Source of the DNA: Limnomonas spitsbergensis
Taxonomy: Eukaryota > Chlorophyta > Chlorophyceae > Chlamydomonadales
Length of the DNA: 64,000 bases
NCBI GenBank assembly: GCA_037349105.1
Contig: JAYJMM010000104.1
Coordinates: forward strand, 282,001-346,000
Direction of reading: 5' to 3'
The notes below the pieces were generated by a model. That model was given only the letters and a program-made list of their open reading frames with translations. It did not search any database and was not told where the DNA came from. This document shows positions 43,601 to 55,600 of the stretch, one piece after another; position 1 is the stretch's first letter, and each line of letters begins with the position of its first letter. The position numbers were made by a program, and so were the translations under genes.

Positions 43601-46600
43601 GGGGGTGATGAAGGGCGAGGGGGAGGTGGGCGAGGCGGAGGCAGGGGAGGCAGAGGGAGGGGAAGGTGGTGGCGTGCCATTGGCTTGGCGTAAGGGCTCG
43701 CGCTCGTGTGTGGAACGCCAGCAGCGCAAGGATGGGGCTTCGGCTGGGAAGCGGAAGAGTCCAGCTTTGCACAAAAAGCCCCGCCCCAAGCGCAGGGCCA
43801 AGCTCGTGTGTGCCCTGGATGTGCACACGCTTATTGGGGATGAGTTCGAGCCGGGCGGCGAGTACGAGGTGGAGACCATCCTGGGCGTCCGGCTGAAGGT
43901 GCGGGGTCTAGATCAACATTATGTGGGGGCTGGCTTCAGCATTCCCAGATCCCTAGCTTTTCCATGCATTCCCAACTCCAAGGTTTATCTTTCATGTCAA
44001 AGTTCTCCATCGAAGAAGAAAGGTTAACAGTCGAAGGCGGGCAGGCTTCCTGGAACATGTCAAAAGAGGGATGTGGGTGGGAGGGGGTAAAGCGAAGGGA
44101 GGATGCAGTTGCAGCTTGTGAGACTGTGAGTAAAACCCGGGTTGTGGCCCCCCCCCACCTGGACACAGTGTGTGGGGGTGCTTTCGTGTGGATCCTAAGA
44201 TGCGCTTGCCCGCCCGCCCGCCCCTTATTCCCCAAATCAATAAATATTGAACGACCGGTATTTCTGAATGTTTCGTTTTTTTTAACAAAAGTCTTGCATG
44301 CTCTCCCCCGGCAGGTCCATGCTCCCCCTGCGGCCTACGTGAAGGGGGGCATGCTGGTGCGGGACCTGGAGGCATCTGAGGTGTCCCTACAGTACCTAGT
44401 CCAGTTTGCTGATGAGGAGGGGTGAGGCAGTTTGTGGTCCAGTTTGCTGATGAGGAGGGGTGAGGCAGTTTGTGGTCCAGTTTGCTGATGAGGAGGGGTG
44501 AGGCAGTTTGTGGTCCAGTTGCTGATGAGGAGGGGTGAGGTGAGGCACTATGGAGGAGGGGCGAGAAATATGTTGGTCAATGTTGCTGGGGGGGAGAGGG
44601 GAGGTGTATAGCTATGATGGTCTAGCTTGTTCAGGGAGAAGGAGAGAGCATCCTAGGGTGAACAAGCTGGCTGGATCTGTGTGTTAAGAGAAGTGTGAGG
44701 GCATTGGATACTGGAAACCCTGCAGGCTGGATGGATGGGGCAGGCGCCTGCAGGCTGACATCCTTTGCTCGGGCTTTATGGAGTGGGATGCTGGCCGCCC
44801 AGCCGGGGTGGACAAGCTGAGGCGCAACCACAGGATGGGGGTGAAACGTTGATATTGGCTGCTGACAGTCAGTGTGCGATTCAGCGAATGACACAGTGAT
44901 TGATTGTATCCGGCCAGAGACCCCGGGCAGATTTAAAAAATGTGAAACAGTTGCAGACCTCGGTGTGAGGGCGTGCGAGGCAAACAGGTGGGGGGTGGAT
45001 GTCCTTGTGCTGGCCGGTGGCTCAAGCGCACCTGGTGCAGTGCACTGTGTCCATCCATTCATGCCAGTGTGTGTTGGCAGCAGTGCAGCACCCTGCTGAT
45101 GACCGTGGCCTGCCCTCCCTGTTGGCTGCAGGAAGGACTGGCGAGGGGACAAGTTCATGTGGTGCTCCGAGGCCGACCTGGAAGAGTCCCGCGACACGTG
45201 AGCAGGAGGGGGGACAAAGAGGGGGGATACATTGGCCTGTCACTTGCACTTCAAACAATCCCCCCCTCCCCTCCCCACTTGAAGGGGTGACCGCTCTCTG
45301 ATGCACCCATATGCAGATACCTGCAAGGTCGGGGCCGGCCATGCATGGGAATCTTATTGATATTTCGCTCGGTTTACCTTCTTACCCAAGATACAAATCT
45401 TGGTGCTGCAATGGATGCACTCCTCCCCGGGCAGAAGAGGCATGCCTCCCATGAGGCCTGACTCTAAACACACAGGCGGTGCCGGTCCACCTTGCAATAT
45501 GTGTTTGTGCCTCGGGTGACGACCGCTTGTCACACCAACCCGACGAGAGCGTAGGGTTTCTGTTCCTACGCTTCTGGGGCTGTGGATGCATGACCAGGAT
45601 GAGCACCATCTCCTTGATGCTGACCCCGCTGCCCACATCTCACTATCTCCTGCCCACTACCCACATCACATCACATCCTGCCCACTTCCCACATCTCATC
45701 ACTTCTCAACCTGCAGCCTGGTCCATTTCGTGCGGCGATTCAATCGACTGAGAGTCATCCCTCGCCCCGAGCATGGTGCTGACATGATCATCACGGGCGG
45801 GCCGCCCTGTCAAGGGGTGAGCCTCCTGTGGCCGGGGGGGGGGGGCTGGAGGGCTCAACTGCATGCATGAGTGGGGTAACTGCATGGGGAAGGGGGTTAG
45901 CATCACAACAGCCCTGTCCGACAAGGCTCGCGCAGCTTGAAAACAAAAAACGAGAACAGGCAACTGGAAATTTTTGCCTGCCCAACCTGACCCAGCCTGC
46001 CCTGGCCTGCCTCGGCCTGCCACAGCCTGCCACAGCCTGCCCTTTGCTTCCGTGGGAAAATCTCACATTCCGTGCGGACCGCAACACGGGTGCACTGGGA
46101 CCTGAGGGCATGAGGCATGCACCACCAGCACTGTTGATTTGTAGGCTACAAAGCCATGGTTGGCATGCCGCTCCACGGTCGCCCAAGGCCTGATTGGGAT
46201 CAGACCTGGGCTGTCCTACGTCCTGCGGCCCAAGCAGCAGGGCTGGCTACTCCTGGGTCCTCTGGCCGGAGGGCATGGTGTAGCTGACACTCTGACAGGT
46301 GGCTGAATGACATGAAACATAAATGCTGCACTCCAGACCTGAACTGCCTCACGGGCTGCATCACTCCAGGGTAGTTACGGACCTAAAAATCCCCTCCTCA
46401 GTTCACAACTTCACACACGGTGTCATGTGTGCTCTGCTGACGGCCACAAGGGCCTTTCGTTTTCCTGCGCTTTCCTCAGATGAGCGGCCTCTACCGGCAT
46501 AGACGAATTGTTCAGGAGGAAATCCTTGAGGTCCCTAAGAACAGGCTGGTCAAGCCTTACTACGACATTGTCCGCTTCCTCCAGCCAGCGTACGTCGCCA

Positions 46601-49600
46601 TGGAACAGGTCTGTTGGTTGCCAACTAACATAGGTTGCCGAGGAAGTGGTTAAGTGGTTGCTAAGCACAGGCTGGCTGAGCCGTACTGCAAAAATGTCTG
46701 CTTTCTTAAGCCAGCGTACAGCATACAGCCAGTCATGGAGCAGGTTGATGATTTAATTTCTCGGTTTAAATCTGACACACAGGTAGGCGGAGGAGCTGTG
46801 AGGAGTGGTCGCAATAAGCGCGGTCTCTACATTTTGTGTGCCCTCTACTCATAGTGGTTACTAGCCCACTCATTCACGGGGGGTGAGCGTTATGTGAGGG
46901 GGCAAGCGGTGCTGGAGGGTGCAGAAGGTAATGTAACTCAGATGATGCTCTAAACTCCTGTATCTCGAAGGGAGGGGCATGGAGATACGGCGCATGCAGA
47001 TACGTGGAGGTGGTCCAGTTTAAATGCGAGTGCCTCGAGCATGCATGCAGCAGGTGCGTGTGAGCACATGTCGTAATTACGTAGAGATGCAGTGAGTTAT
47101 GTAGCCATCAGCTGCCTCTGTCAAGTGGCTCTTACACTCGGCAGCCGCCCCCGTCAAAGCCTCTTCCACTATGGTGGAAGGATATCTTTGTTTTCTGTAG
47201 CGGAGTCCTGCAAACGATTGATGCGCCTGACTGTATCCCCCCCCCCCAACACTCACACATCCACTTGCAGGTGCTGGACATCTGCCAGGGTGGCGGGATA
47301 TATCTGCGCTATGTGTACGCCCAGCTGATGAGCATGAGGTAGGAGCATCCATCTCTGATGCAGGGCGTATAGATTTGTTTATGAATCTCAACGTGAAGGT
47401 CATACGATGAGGGAGGCGTCTGTACCGCGTGCCGTGGCTGCCCTGTATGCCGCATGATGCTGGGTGGGCCCAGCTTGCGCATAGTGAATCAGGTGCTCTG
47501 GCTGCTCAGTGTGCTGCATGATGCTCGGTGTGCCCAGCTGGTGGCTACTGTACCGGGTGCTCTGGCTACTTGGAGCTTGTTTTACCCCCCCGCCTCCCAG
47601 GTGCCATCAGCACTCCTGTGTAGCCCCCATGTTGCCCCCCTCCGGAACCGGACCGTGCTGTGTGAGCTGCCCGCTTGAACCCTCAAACCTCTACCCTCAA
47701 ACCTCAAGGTACCAGATCGCGTTGTACGCAGTGCCCGCTGGGGCGCAAGGGGTGCCTCAGGGGCGCTATCGTTTGATCACCTTGGCGGCCCGACAGGGGG
47801 AGGTGGCGCCTCCTATGCCAGTGCCCACACACCAGGTGGGAGTGACGGGCTGGTTATGCATCAAAAGTTCTGCTTGACACCGTATATAATACTAAAAAAA
47901 CGAAAAAAAAAGGTCGGTCCCTGCGAGTGTTTGTGAGGCTGACTTCTGTTGACATGCCGAATCCTGCAGAGTGGCGTGGGATGGGAATCAGCGCTGCAAC
48001 TTTGCCTTGGTGCTGGCTGTTGCTGGAATCAAAACTGCTTGCTGACTGTTCTTGGGCTGACTGTTTTGGTCCTGGCTCCTGTGTGTGCATGAACTGCTAA
48101 CTGCTAATTGCTAACTGCTGACTGCTGTGTGCTGACTGATGCTTGGCTAACTGTTTGGGCTTACTGTTTGGGCTAAGTGTTTTGGGCCTGGCTCCTGTGT
48201 GCTGACTGCTGACTGCTCACTGCTGTGCGCTGCCTGCTTTGATCCTGGCTCCTTTGTGTGTGTTGCCGGTGGGCGGGTGGGGCCTCCCTGCTTGTTGCTA
48301 TTGCCTAACACAGGCGTGAGGCGTGTGCAGGTGTGTCACTTCAACACGGGGAGAAGAACGGCGGTGGAGTACTGCTATGTCACTCAGGAGCATGTGAGTT
48401 GATGCCTGATGAGTAACTGCGAGATGGGTTGAAGACGGAGGAGTGTTCGAGGTGTATTCGGCAGGGAGAGGGGGGCAATAGTGGGGGGAGGGCAGTGTCA
48501 CGAGTGGGAGACAGACTGGCAGGGTTCAAGGGGGCACATCGCAACTGGGGCTCTGGGTGAGGGTCGGGTGAGGGGGAGGGTGAGGGTGTGGCTGGCCTCC
48601 TTGTGGTCACCTCAGTGTATGTGCAACAGCGCAGCTCCGGTCTGCCCGACCTGATGGGTGGCTACATACTGGGTACGCTTATGACTGCATGAGCCATTGA
48701 TGCTGTTGGAGGAGCTGAAGGGAATGCAGGTGGAGGAGAGAGACCAGGGTTTAGGGACCAGACAGGGGGGGGGGGGCATTTCCCCCATTTCCCTGTGTTG
48801 TGAAGATTGCTGACTGGCTGATGTTCTTTTGCTTGGACTTCACAAAGAATGAGGTTGGCTGCCCAATCCTAAACTGAGACACAGACACAGAAAAACAGCC
48901 CGGGTGCGCTTGTGGCCCTCGTCGACAACTGAGAAAAGGCTGTTGCTGTTGCAGTTGAGCAAGGACTACAGGCTGTGGGCGATGGTCCTGACACATGATT
49001 CGCTGGCGGGCCAGGTACCTAGAGACAACTTCTGTCTCAGTTCTGCAGCTGGCTACAGGTAAGCTGAACGGGTGTGGTGCCTTGAAAGAGACAGAGGCAT
49101 GACCAGCTAGCTTGCTGAAGGAGTCACCGCTCTGGATACCTCAACAGCCAGTGTCGTATTTCTTTCAGCGCCCATTTTTAAGCCTCCAGGGTTTAGGGTT
49201 AGGGTTGAGGGTGAACCCTGACTTTAGGTAGGCGAAACCCTGAACCCTAAACTTGCCAGCCAGAAGCGTGCTGACTTCCCTGGGCAGTGCAAACTCAGCA
49301 GCACAGTCAAGACATAGGGCCTGCCGCTGATGTGCTCACATGGACATGAAGTAGAGAGATGAGCGACAGAGACAGAGAAGCAAGGGGGGCAGAGGAGCAA
49401 GGGGGGAAGAAGACACGGGAAGGCATGAAGTGAAAAGACGGATGGCAGGTCAGGCAAGCATACAGCCATGGCAGCGTCTAGCAGGTATGGCACCTAGCAT
49501 CCTGCAAGTAATTGAATACAAGAAAAAATGTATGCCGGATTGGACGCTGGTTCGCATGGCGATGCACCTCAGAGCACCCATGTGACTCCCCTGTGCATCA

Positions 49601-52600
49601 TGTCCCCTTTTCCGCACCGGGCATGGCTCCTCAGGGAGGGTGGGCGGTCTTGCGACGTAATTAGAAGGCTGTGGGCAGTTGCGTTATATTTGAAACAACA
49701 GCATTGTCAGGGGCATCTTGGCCTGTTTTGGCCGCAGCTGCTTGCCAGCTACATCTTCCCTGGCCCTGACCTTCACGTTCACATTCTTGCACACAGCCTG
49801 CAACACAGGCTTCCCTAAATTTCCAACGCACTTGAAAACTAGTTTGCCCTGCAGTGCCCTCTCTCTCTCGGCTGTTGACCCTGTCTGCCCTGCTGCCCCT
49901 CCTCCCTCAGTGGCCCAGAGCCTGACAACCCCTATCAGCTGTACCTCCGCCGCCCGCCCCCTGCCGGCCAGCCCAGCCAGTGGCAGCGCATCATGGAAGC
50001 CGAGCTGTGCCACGGAGCGGACCTCAGGGAGCTCTGCCGGACAATTCTGACGCTGGCGGAATTGGGAGAAGAGGAGCGGGTGGGTGGGGCGATGCAAGGG
50101 CCTGGGAGAAGAGGGGTGGGTGGGTGGTTGTGTCCTGTGGTCCTGTAGCTGTTCTCGAAGGCATGACAGCATGCCGACATCAGGGGGGCCTAGAGGGGTC
50201 AGTGAGGGCTGATCAGCGATTGATGCTTCAGGTATTGCAGCGGTGCAGAGCAGGGCCCGCGCGCACTGGTGATATGTGTCAGCTCCCTGCCACTGTCTGT
50301 ATAGGGTGTCTCAGCTACCATTCAGCTACATCACGGCCTCCAACCGGGGGGGACTTGGTGCAGGGAGCTCTGCTGTTTGGGCCACTGGCTGAAGGCCGGT
50401 CAACGTTTGGCCCTCAGTGGTGCTTCTCTGCTAGAGGCGCCCTGCTGCGATTTAAATAAAACACCGAGCCCTTCCTCCCCAGTTGAGACCCCTGGCTGAG
50501 ACGATGCTTTCCTAATTCTAGACTCCTCTGTTGGGCAGATGGTTGTTGCGAAGTCTTTCGAGTCCACCGGGCTTCCCAACTTTCCAGATAAGCAGGCGCA
50601 GTATGAGCGGGATGGTGGCCTGAGCGATGACGACGAGGTCGGCAAGGGCACAGGGGACGCCGCCCACATGGTGATCAAAGTGGTGGATTCCCTGCCGATT
50701 GTGGGCTGTGCGTTGCCGCGGAGGCCTGCCGAGCTCTCCTCGGACACCGAGGAAGAGGAGGACATTGAATCCGAGGCGATTGCCGAGGCGCTGAATCAGC
50801 TGCGCGCGGAGGAGAACGCGGAGGAGGGCGAGGGGGACAGCGGCGTTGGGGAGCTGGAAGGGGATGCAGGGGCGTCAGGCTCGGCCGGGGGCGGTGCAGC
50901 GGGTCGCAGCGGTCTCCATTGGAAGCCCCTGAAGCGTCACCTGCGGTCGCTTGAGCCTGCTCAATGCCGTGCGCTGCTGCAGCAGCTGGCAGAGAGGCAG
51001 CAGGCGTGGCTCCACGAGCTGGGTGGACATGTGGTGGCTCAGGCCCGCCAGGCGCTCGCGGACTGGCGGGGCCAGATCCTGGTCCGGCTGCTGCCGGGAA
51101 CCCCCCCCACTGCCGCGGCTGCTGCTGCCTGTAGTGTCCCTGCTAGGGATGGGGAGGCTGGTGTGGCTGGCCAAGAGGGGGGCACTTCGGTTTTTGGTAG
51201 AGAGTTTGACTTTATGGGAACAGGGGACGTGGCCAAGGAGGCTTCCTCACCCCCTCTGGCCCATGGTGGGAGCAAGGAGGCCACGTGCAGCAAGAGGATG
51301 AAGGTCAAGGTGCCAAGGCGCTTTCGGGCAAAGCGCCCGGCTGCCGCCTCGGCTCCGCTCCGGTGGAAGAAGAACTGGTGGCCGCGTGGCGAGGAGGAGG
51401 TGCTGCATACGCCTTCCTACGGCGAGCGCCAAGGGGGCGCAACAGGCGTTGGCTCAGCGGCCCCCTGCGGCATGCCTGCGCCTCCGCCCCGATCTCCCCC
51501 TCTGCCTCCTCTGCTGACCCATCACGTTCCAAGGATTATGAATGGCTGTGATTTCTTGAGGGTGCAGCTGGTGCCGCAAGAGAATGGGAGCTACCTGGAT
51601 TTTCCGGGCGTGGAACATGGTACGGAAAAGGCAGAGGAGCAGAGGGGCAGAGGCAGGGGGCAGAGGCAGGGGGGCAGAGGGACAGAGGCAGGGGGCAGAG
51701 GCAGGGGGCAGAGGGACAGAGGCAGGGGGCAGAGGCAGAGGGACAGAGGCAGGGGGGCAGAGGCAGAGGGGAAGAGGGGAAGAGGCAGGGGGGCAGAGGG
51801 GAAGAGGCAGGGGGGCAGAGGGGAAGAGGCAGGGGGCAGAGGCAGGGGGGCAGAGGCAGAGGCAGAGGGAAGAGGCAGGGGGCAGAGGCAGGGGGGCAGA
51901 GGCAGAGGAGCAGAGACAGGGGGGCAGAGGCAAGGGGGCAGAGGCAGGAGGGCAGAGGCAAGGGGGCAGAGGCAGGGGGGCAGAGGCAGGGGCAGGGGGG
52001 CAGAGGCAGAGGGGCAGAGGCAGGGGGGCAGAGGCAGGGGGGCAGAGGCAGGGGGGAAGAGGCAGGGGGAAGAGGCAGAGGGGAAGAGGCAGGGGGGAAG
52101 AGGCAAGGGGCAGAGGCAGAGGGTCAGGAAGGTGAAGATTTTGTTGGCCTCCCCTATGAGATTTGTTTCTCAGTACATTTACAAATATCTGAGACATGCG
52201 GGCCGGAGAGACGGAGAGACACAAGTCAAGTGGGGGAAAGAGAGGCGGAAGTTTTTGTCCCTCCCTGTTGACCTCCCTCTGGGAAGGTGAAGGGTTGTCT
52301 GCCAGTGTGTCGGCCCCCCTATGGAGGTGGCGCAGGGGGTAGGGCCTGGGTGGCGGGAGTGGTGGATTACAATGTAGCTAAAGCGGTGGACACTGGCGTC
52401 TATGAGATTATGATCTAGGCCCTGTCTGGCATCAAATCTGATGTCGCAGGCCTGAACGTCATTCGGTAATTTCCCGATGCATTCAGTTTGCCGAGGCACT
52501 TTTCCGTTCACTAACTATCGTCCTCATTGGAGGCATACAAAGCTTCCCTCGTTTTTTATCACTGCGCTGCCCCTCACACCACTCTCTCTCCTGTCATGCA

Positions 52601-55600
52601 GCCATCAACGCGGAGAGATGCGTGGGGTACACACATGTTAAGGTGCGTCCCTTGTCCTTACAGCCGCGGACCAACTCCCTACCCTCGTCAGTCATCACAG
52701 TTCTTTGCCTGGGCCATCTCTTGCTGTTGCTGTTTGAAGCTGAGGACAATCAGCAGCAATCCACAAACCTGTGAATATCTCCTCTTGGCATGAGCATCAC
52801 CTTGCAGCCTTGCTTCTTACTGACTTCGGACACCTGCCTCACACCTGCATGAACGTCCCCTTGCTTCCTCTTGAGCCAGTGCACCTGCCTCACACCTGCC
52901 TCACATCTGCCTCACACCTGCATGCTCAGGGCTGCACAGGGGCCTGCCGATCCAACCCCATGTGGATGCTGCGCTCGGGTGCCTGGCTACTGCTCCCGTG
53001 AGTGCCCCCGACCACCTCGTGTGCAACATGGACCTGCCGTGAACTCACTCAGATACCCTCATGTGCAATACTGGCCTGCAGTGAATTCACTCAGATACCC
53101 TCATGTGCAACACGGACCTGCCGTGAACTCACTCAGATACCCTCATGTGCAACACGGACCTGCCGTGAACTCACTCAGATACCCTCATGTGCAACACGGA
53201 CCTGCCGTGAACTCACTCAGATACCCTCATGTGCAACACGGACCTGCCGTGAACTCACTCAGATACCCTCATGTGCAACACGGACCTGCCGTGAACTCAC
53301 TCAGATACCCTCATGTGCAACACTGGCCTGCAGTGAGTTCAATCGTATCAATGTGCAACATTGCTCTGCCCAGCGTCCTCCCATATCCACTCCTGTGCAA
53401 CACTGCAGCCCCCTATGCTGCTGCTGCTGTGATTGCCCCCCCGCCGCCTCACCAGCAACGGGAATCCCCCTGCACGGTGTCCACGGACATGCCTGCCATT
53501 CCGGGATCCCATCTGCCGCAATTTCCACCGCACAGACCCACCTGTGGGGCTGTCTATGGTGTCAAATACTCAGAATTTCTTTTCTCTGCTGCGCTTTGGT
53601 GTGTATTCGGGTTCCATCTCCCACTCGGGACAAGAGAGTTCCTCCTTATGAGCACTGTCTTCAAAAAGCTGGGTCCCCCACACTCCTATGCGCAGCTCCT
53701 ACCTGAACTTCAAAGCCCCCAAGCCGCCCAAGGCAGGAACGGCGAGGAAAAAGGTGGCCAAGCCCAAGGCCAATCCGGTTGCGAAGCCGAGGACCACTTC
53801 CCGCTACGTCCCGTTCATGAGGGTGTCGCCGAGCAGGATCTTGCCTACGGTCCTCGGGTGAGCATGGGGCAGAGGAGGCCTTCGCGGGCTTTGAGAGCTA
53901 GGTCGGTATTTGTACGCCTAGGGCCCAAGGGGCAGGGGAGCAGAGGCGGCCTCCTCGCCCACAGGCTCTGCAATGGGTAGCTTTGACTTCAATGGCAGTA
54001 TTGATCCGCACAGGGGTGGGGGGGGATCTTTGAGAGTGTGGAAGGTTGGATCAAACCTGTGTCAGAAGCTGCAGGTTCAGTGCATCATGGGGTGCGGCTG
54101 TAGCAGCCCTGGATGCTTCTGAGTCTAAGGCTAAACGGATGTACAGTGCTGTACATCAATATAACGGGCAGTGTACCGGTACGGTATCTTAAGGATATGT
54201 TGAGGAGACACTGACAGTCCTGAGCTAGGCTAGGCTCTTTACACTTTGATACTGTAATTTATTTGCAACGTTTTAGCAGTGCGCAACAGCGGCCCTCCTC
54301 CCAGCCAAAGCATTATTGCCAGAATGCCAGTTCCTCACCCTGTGTGCTGCAGTGCCGCCCCCTGCGCACATTTGGCCCTTGTGACGCCCCCCTCCCTCCC
54401 TTCCTTGCCCCTTGCACTGTTTGTTCCATCATAACGCTTCCCCCGTTATGCCCCCTGTGCAGATTCTCTCAGGCACACAGCCTGGCTCTGTTGCACCCAT
54501 CCCAGTCGCGCATCCTCACAGTCCGGGAGAACATGAACGCGCAGGTAAGGTGGGGGGAGACTTGCTGGCAGGGCAGGTAGTAAGAATATAAACAAGTAGG
54601 TGAGGCGGGGAGGAAATGGAAATAAATACAGAGATAGGACAAGACGACCCTCGTCACGTGAAAGGCAACACCTACAGGCTGCGCGTTGTTGTATATCCTT
54701 GCACTGCCCCGTTCCGGTCTAGCCGGCATCGTCGTTGACCGGCTCGTTGATTCCTTCTTTAGACTAGGTACCAGCTTACCTGCCGAATGACCGCGGCAAG
54801 TGTTTGCCATGTCATGAGTCCTGACCAGCTGCCTGGCTGCCCGCCGCAGGGCCTGCCTCACTACTACGAGCTCGCCTCCCCACCTCGGGGCCAAGGCTTT
54901 GAGGGAGCGGACGCCCAGTTCGCCATGAACCAGCTGGTGGCCCTGCCGTCTCAGAGGTGAGAAGGACCGCGTCAACAGAATGAATGGCCTCAGCTGATGT
55001 CTTGACACACCCTCATGCCTCATCCACTCGGCTGCCAGTGTGGCTACCCCCTACCTCAGCTGATGTCTTAACACACCCTCACGCCTCATCCACTCGGCTG
55101 CCAGTGTGGCTACCCCCTACCTCAGCTGACGTCTTAACACACCCTCATGCCTCATCCACTCGGCTGCCAGTGTGGCTACCCCCTACCTCAGCTGATGTCT
55201 TAACACACCCTCATGCCTCATCCACTCGGCTGCCAGTGTGGCTACCCCCTACCTCAGCTGATGTCTTAACACACCCTCATGCCTCATCCACTCGGCTGCC
55301 AGTGTGGCTACCCCCTACCTCAGCTGACGTCTTAACACACCCTCATGCCTCATCCACTCGGCTGCCAACGTTCATGTTCTCTTCCGGCAACACCAGATGG
55401 ACAAGTGGACCTTTATTGCTGCCATCGGTGCCATGAGCGCCTAACACCCTCAGGGGGGGGGCTCATCCCTCATCAGTCATAACCAAGGGGACAGGAAAGC
55501 ATGTCCACACTATTCGCCTTCATGTGTTAGATCTGCCTCGGATCTGCCTCTGATCTGATCTGCCGCACGTCTCTGCAGCAGCTGACAGGGCGAGGGAGAT

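Noticed and set aside
42890..43879. Minus-strand frame of 329 codons opposite the methyltransferase exon
   Set aside because: The plus-strand frame is in splice phase and ends in a chromodomain strand. The minus frame is Ser/Ala low-complexity, mirroring GC-rich codons.
45317..45330. A tiny exon (about 13 nt) between the chromodomain and motif IV
   Set aside because: It can be placed in phase, but 45132-45197 joins 45717 directly and gives conserved text, so it is unnecessary.
51454..52224. Minus-strand Leu/Pro/Cys-rich open frames (to 256 codons) and the plus-strand Gly/Arg/Gln frame
   Set aside because: Composition artefacts of the purine repeat. Several frames on both strands are open at once.
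52871..53980. Plus-strand 369-codon frame with 14-residue repeats
   Set aside because: It runs through the 42-bp array, but in a different frame from the conserved exon text (SYLNFKAPKPPKA ... RILPTVLG). No splice phase connects it to the methyltransferase.
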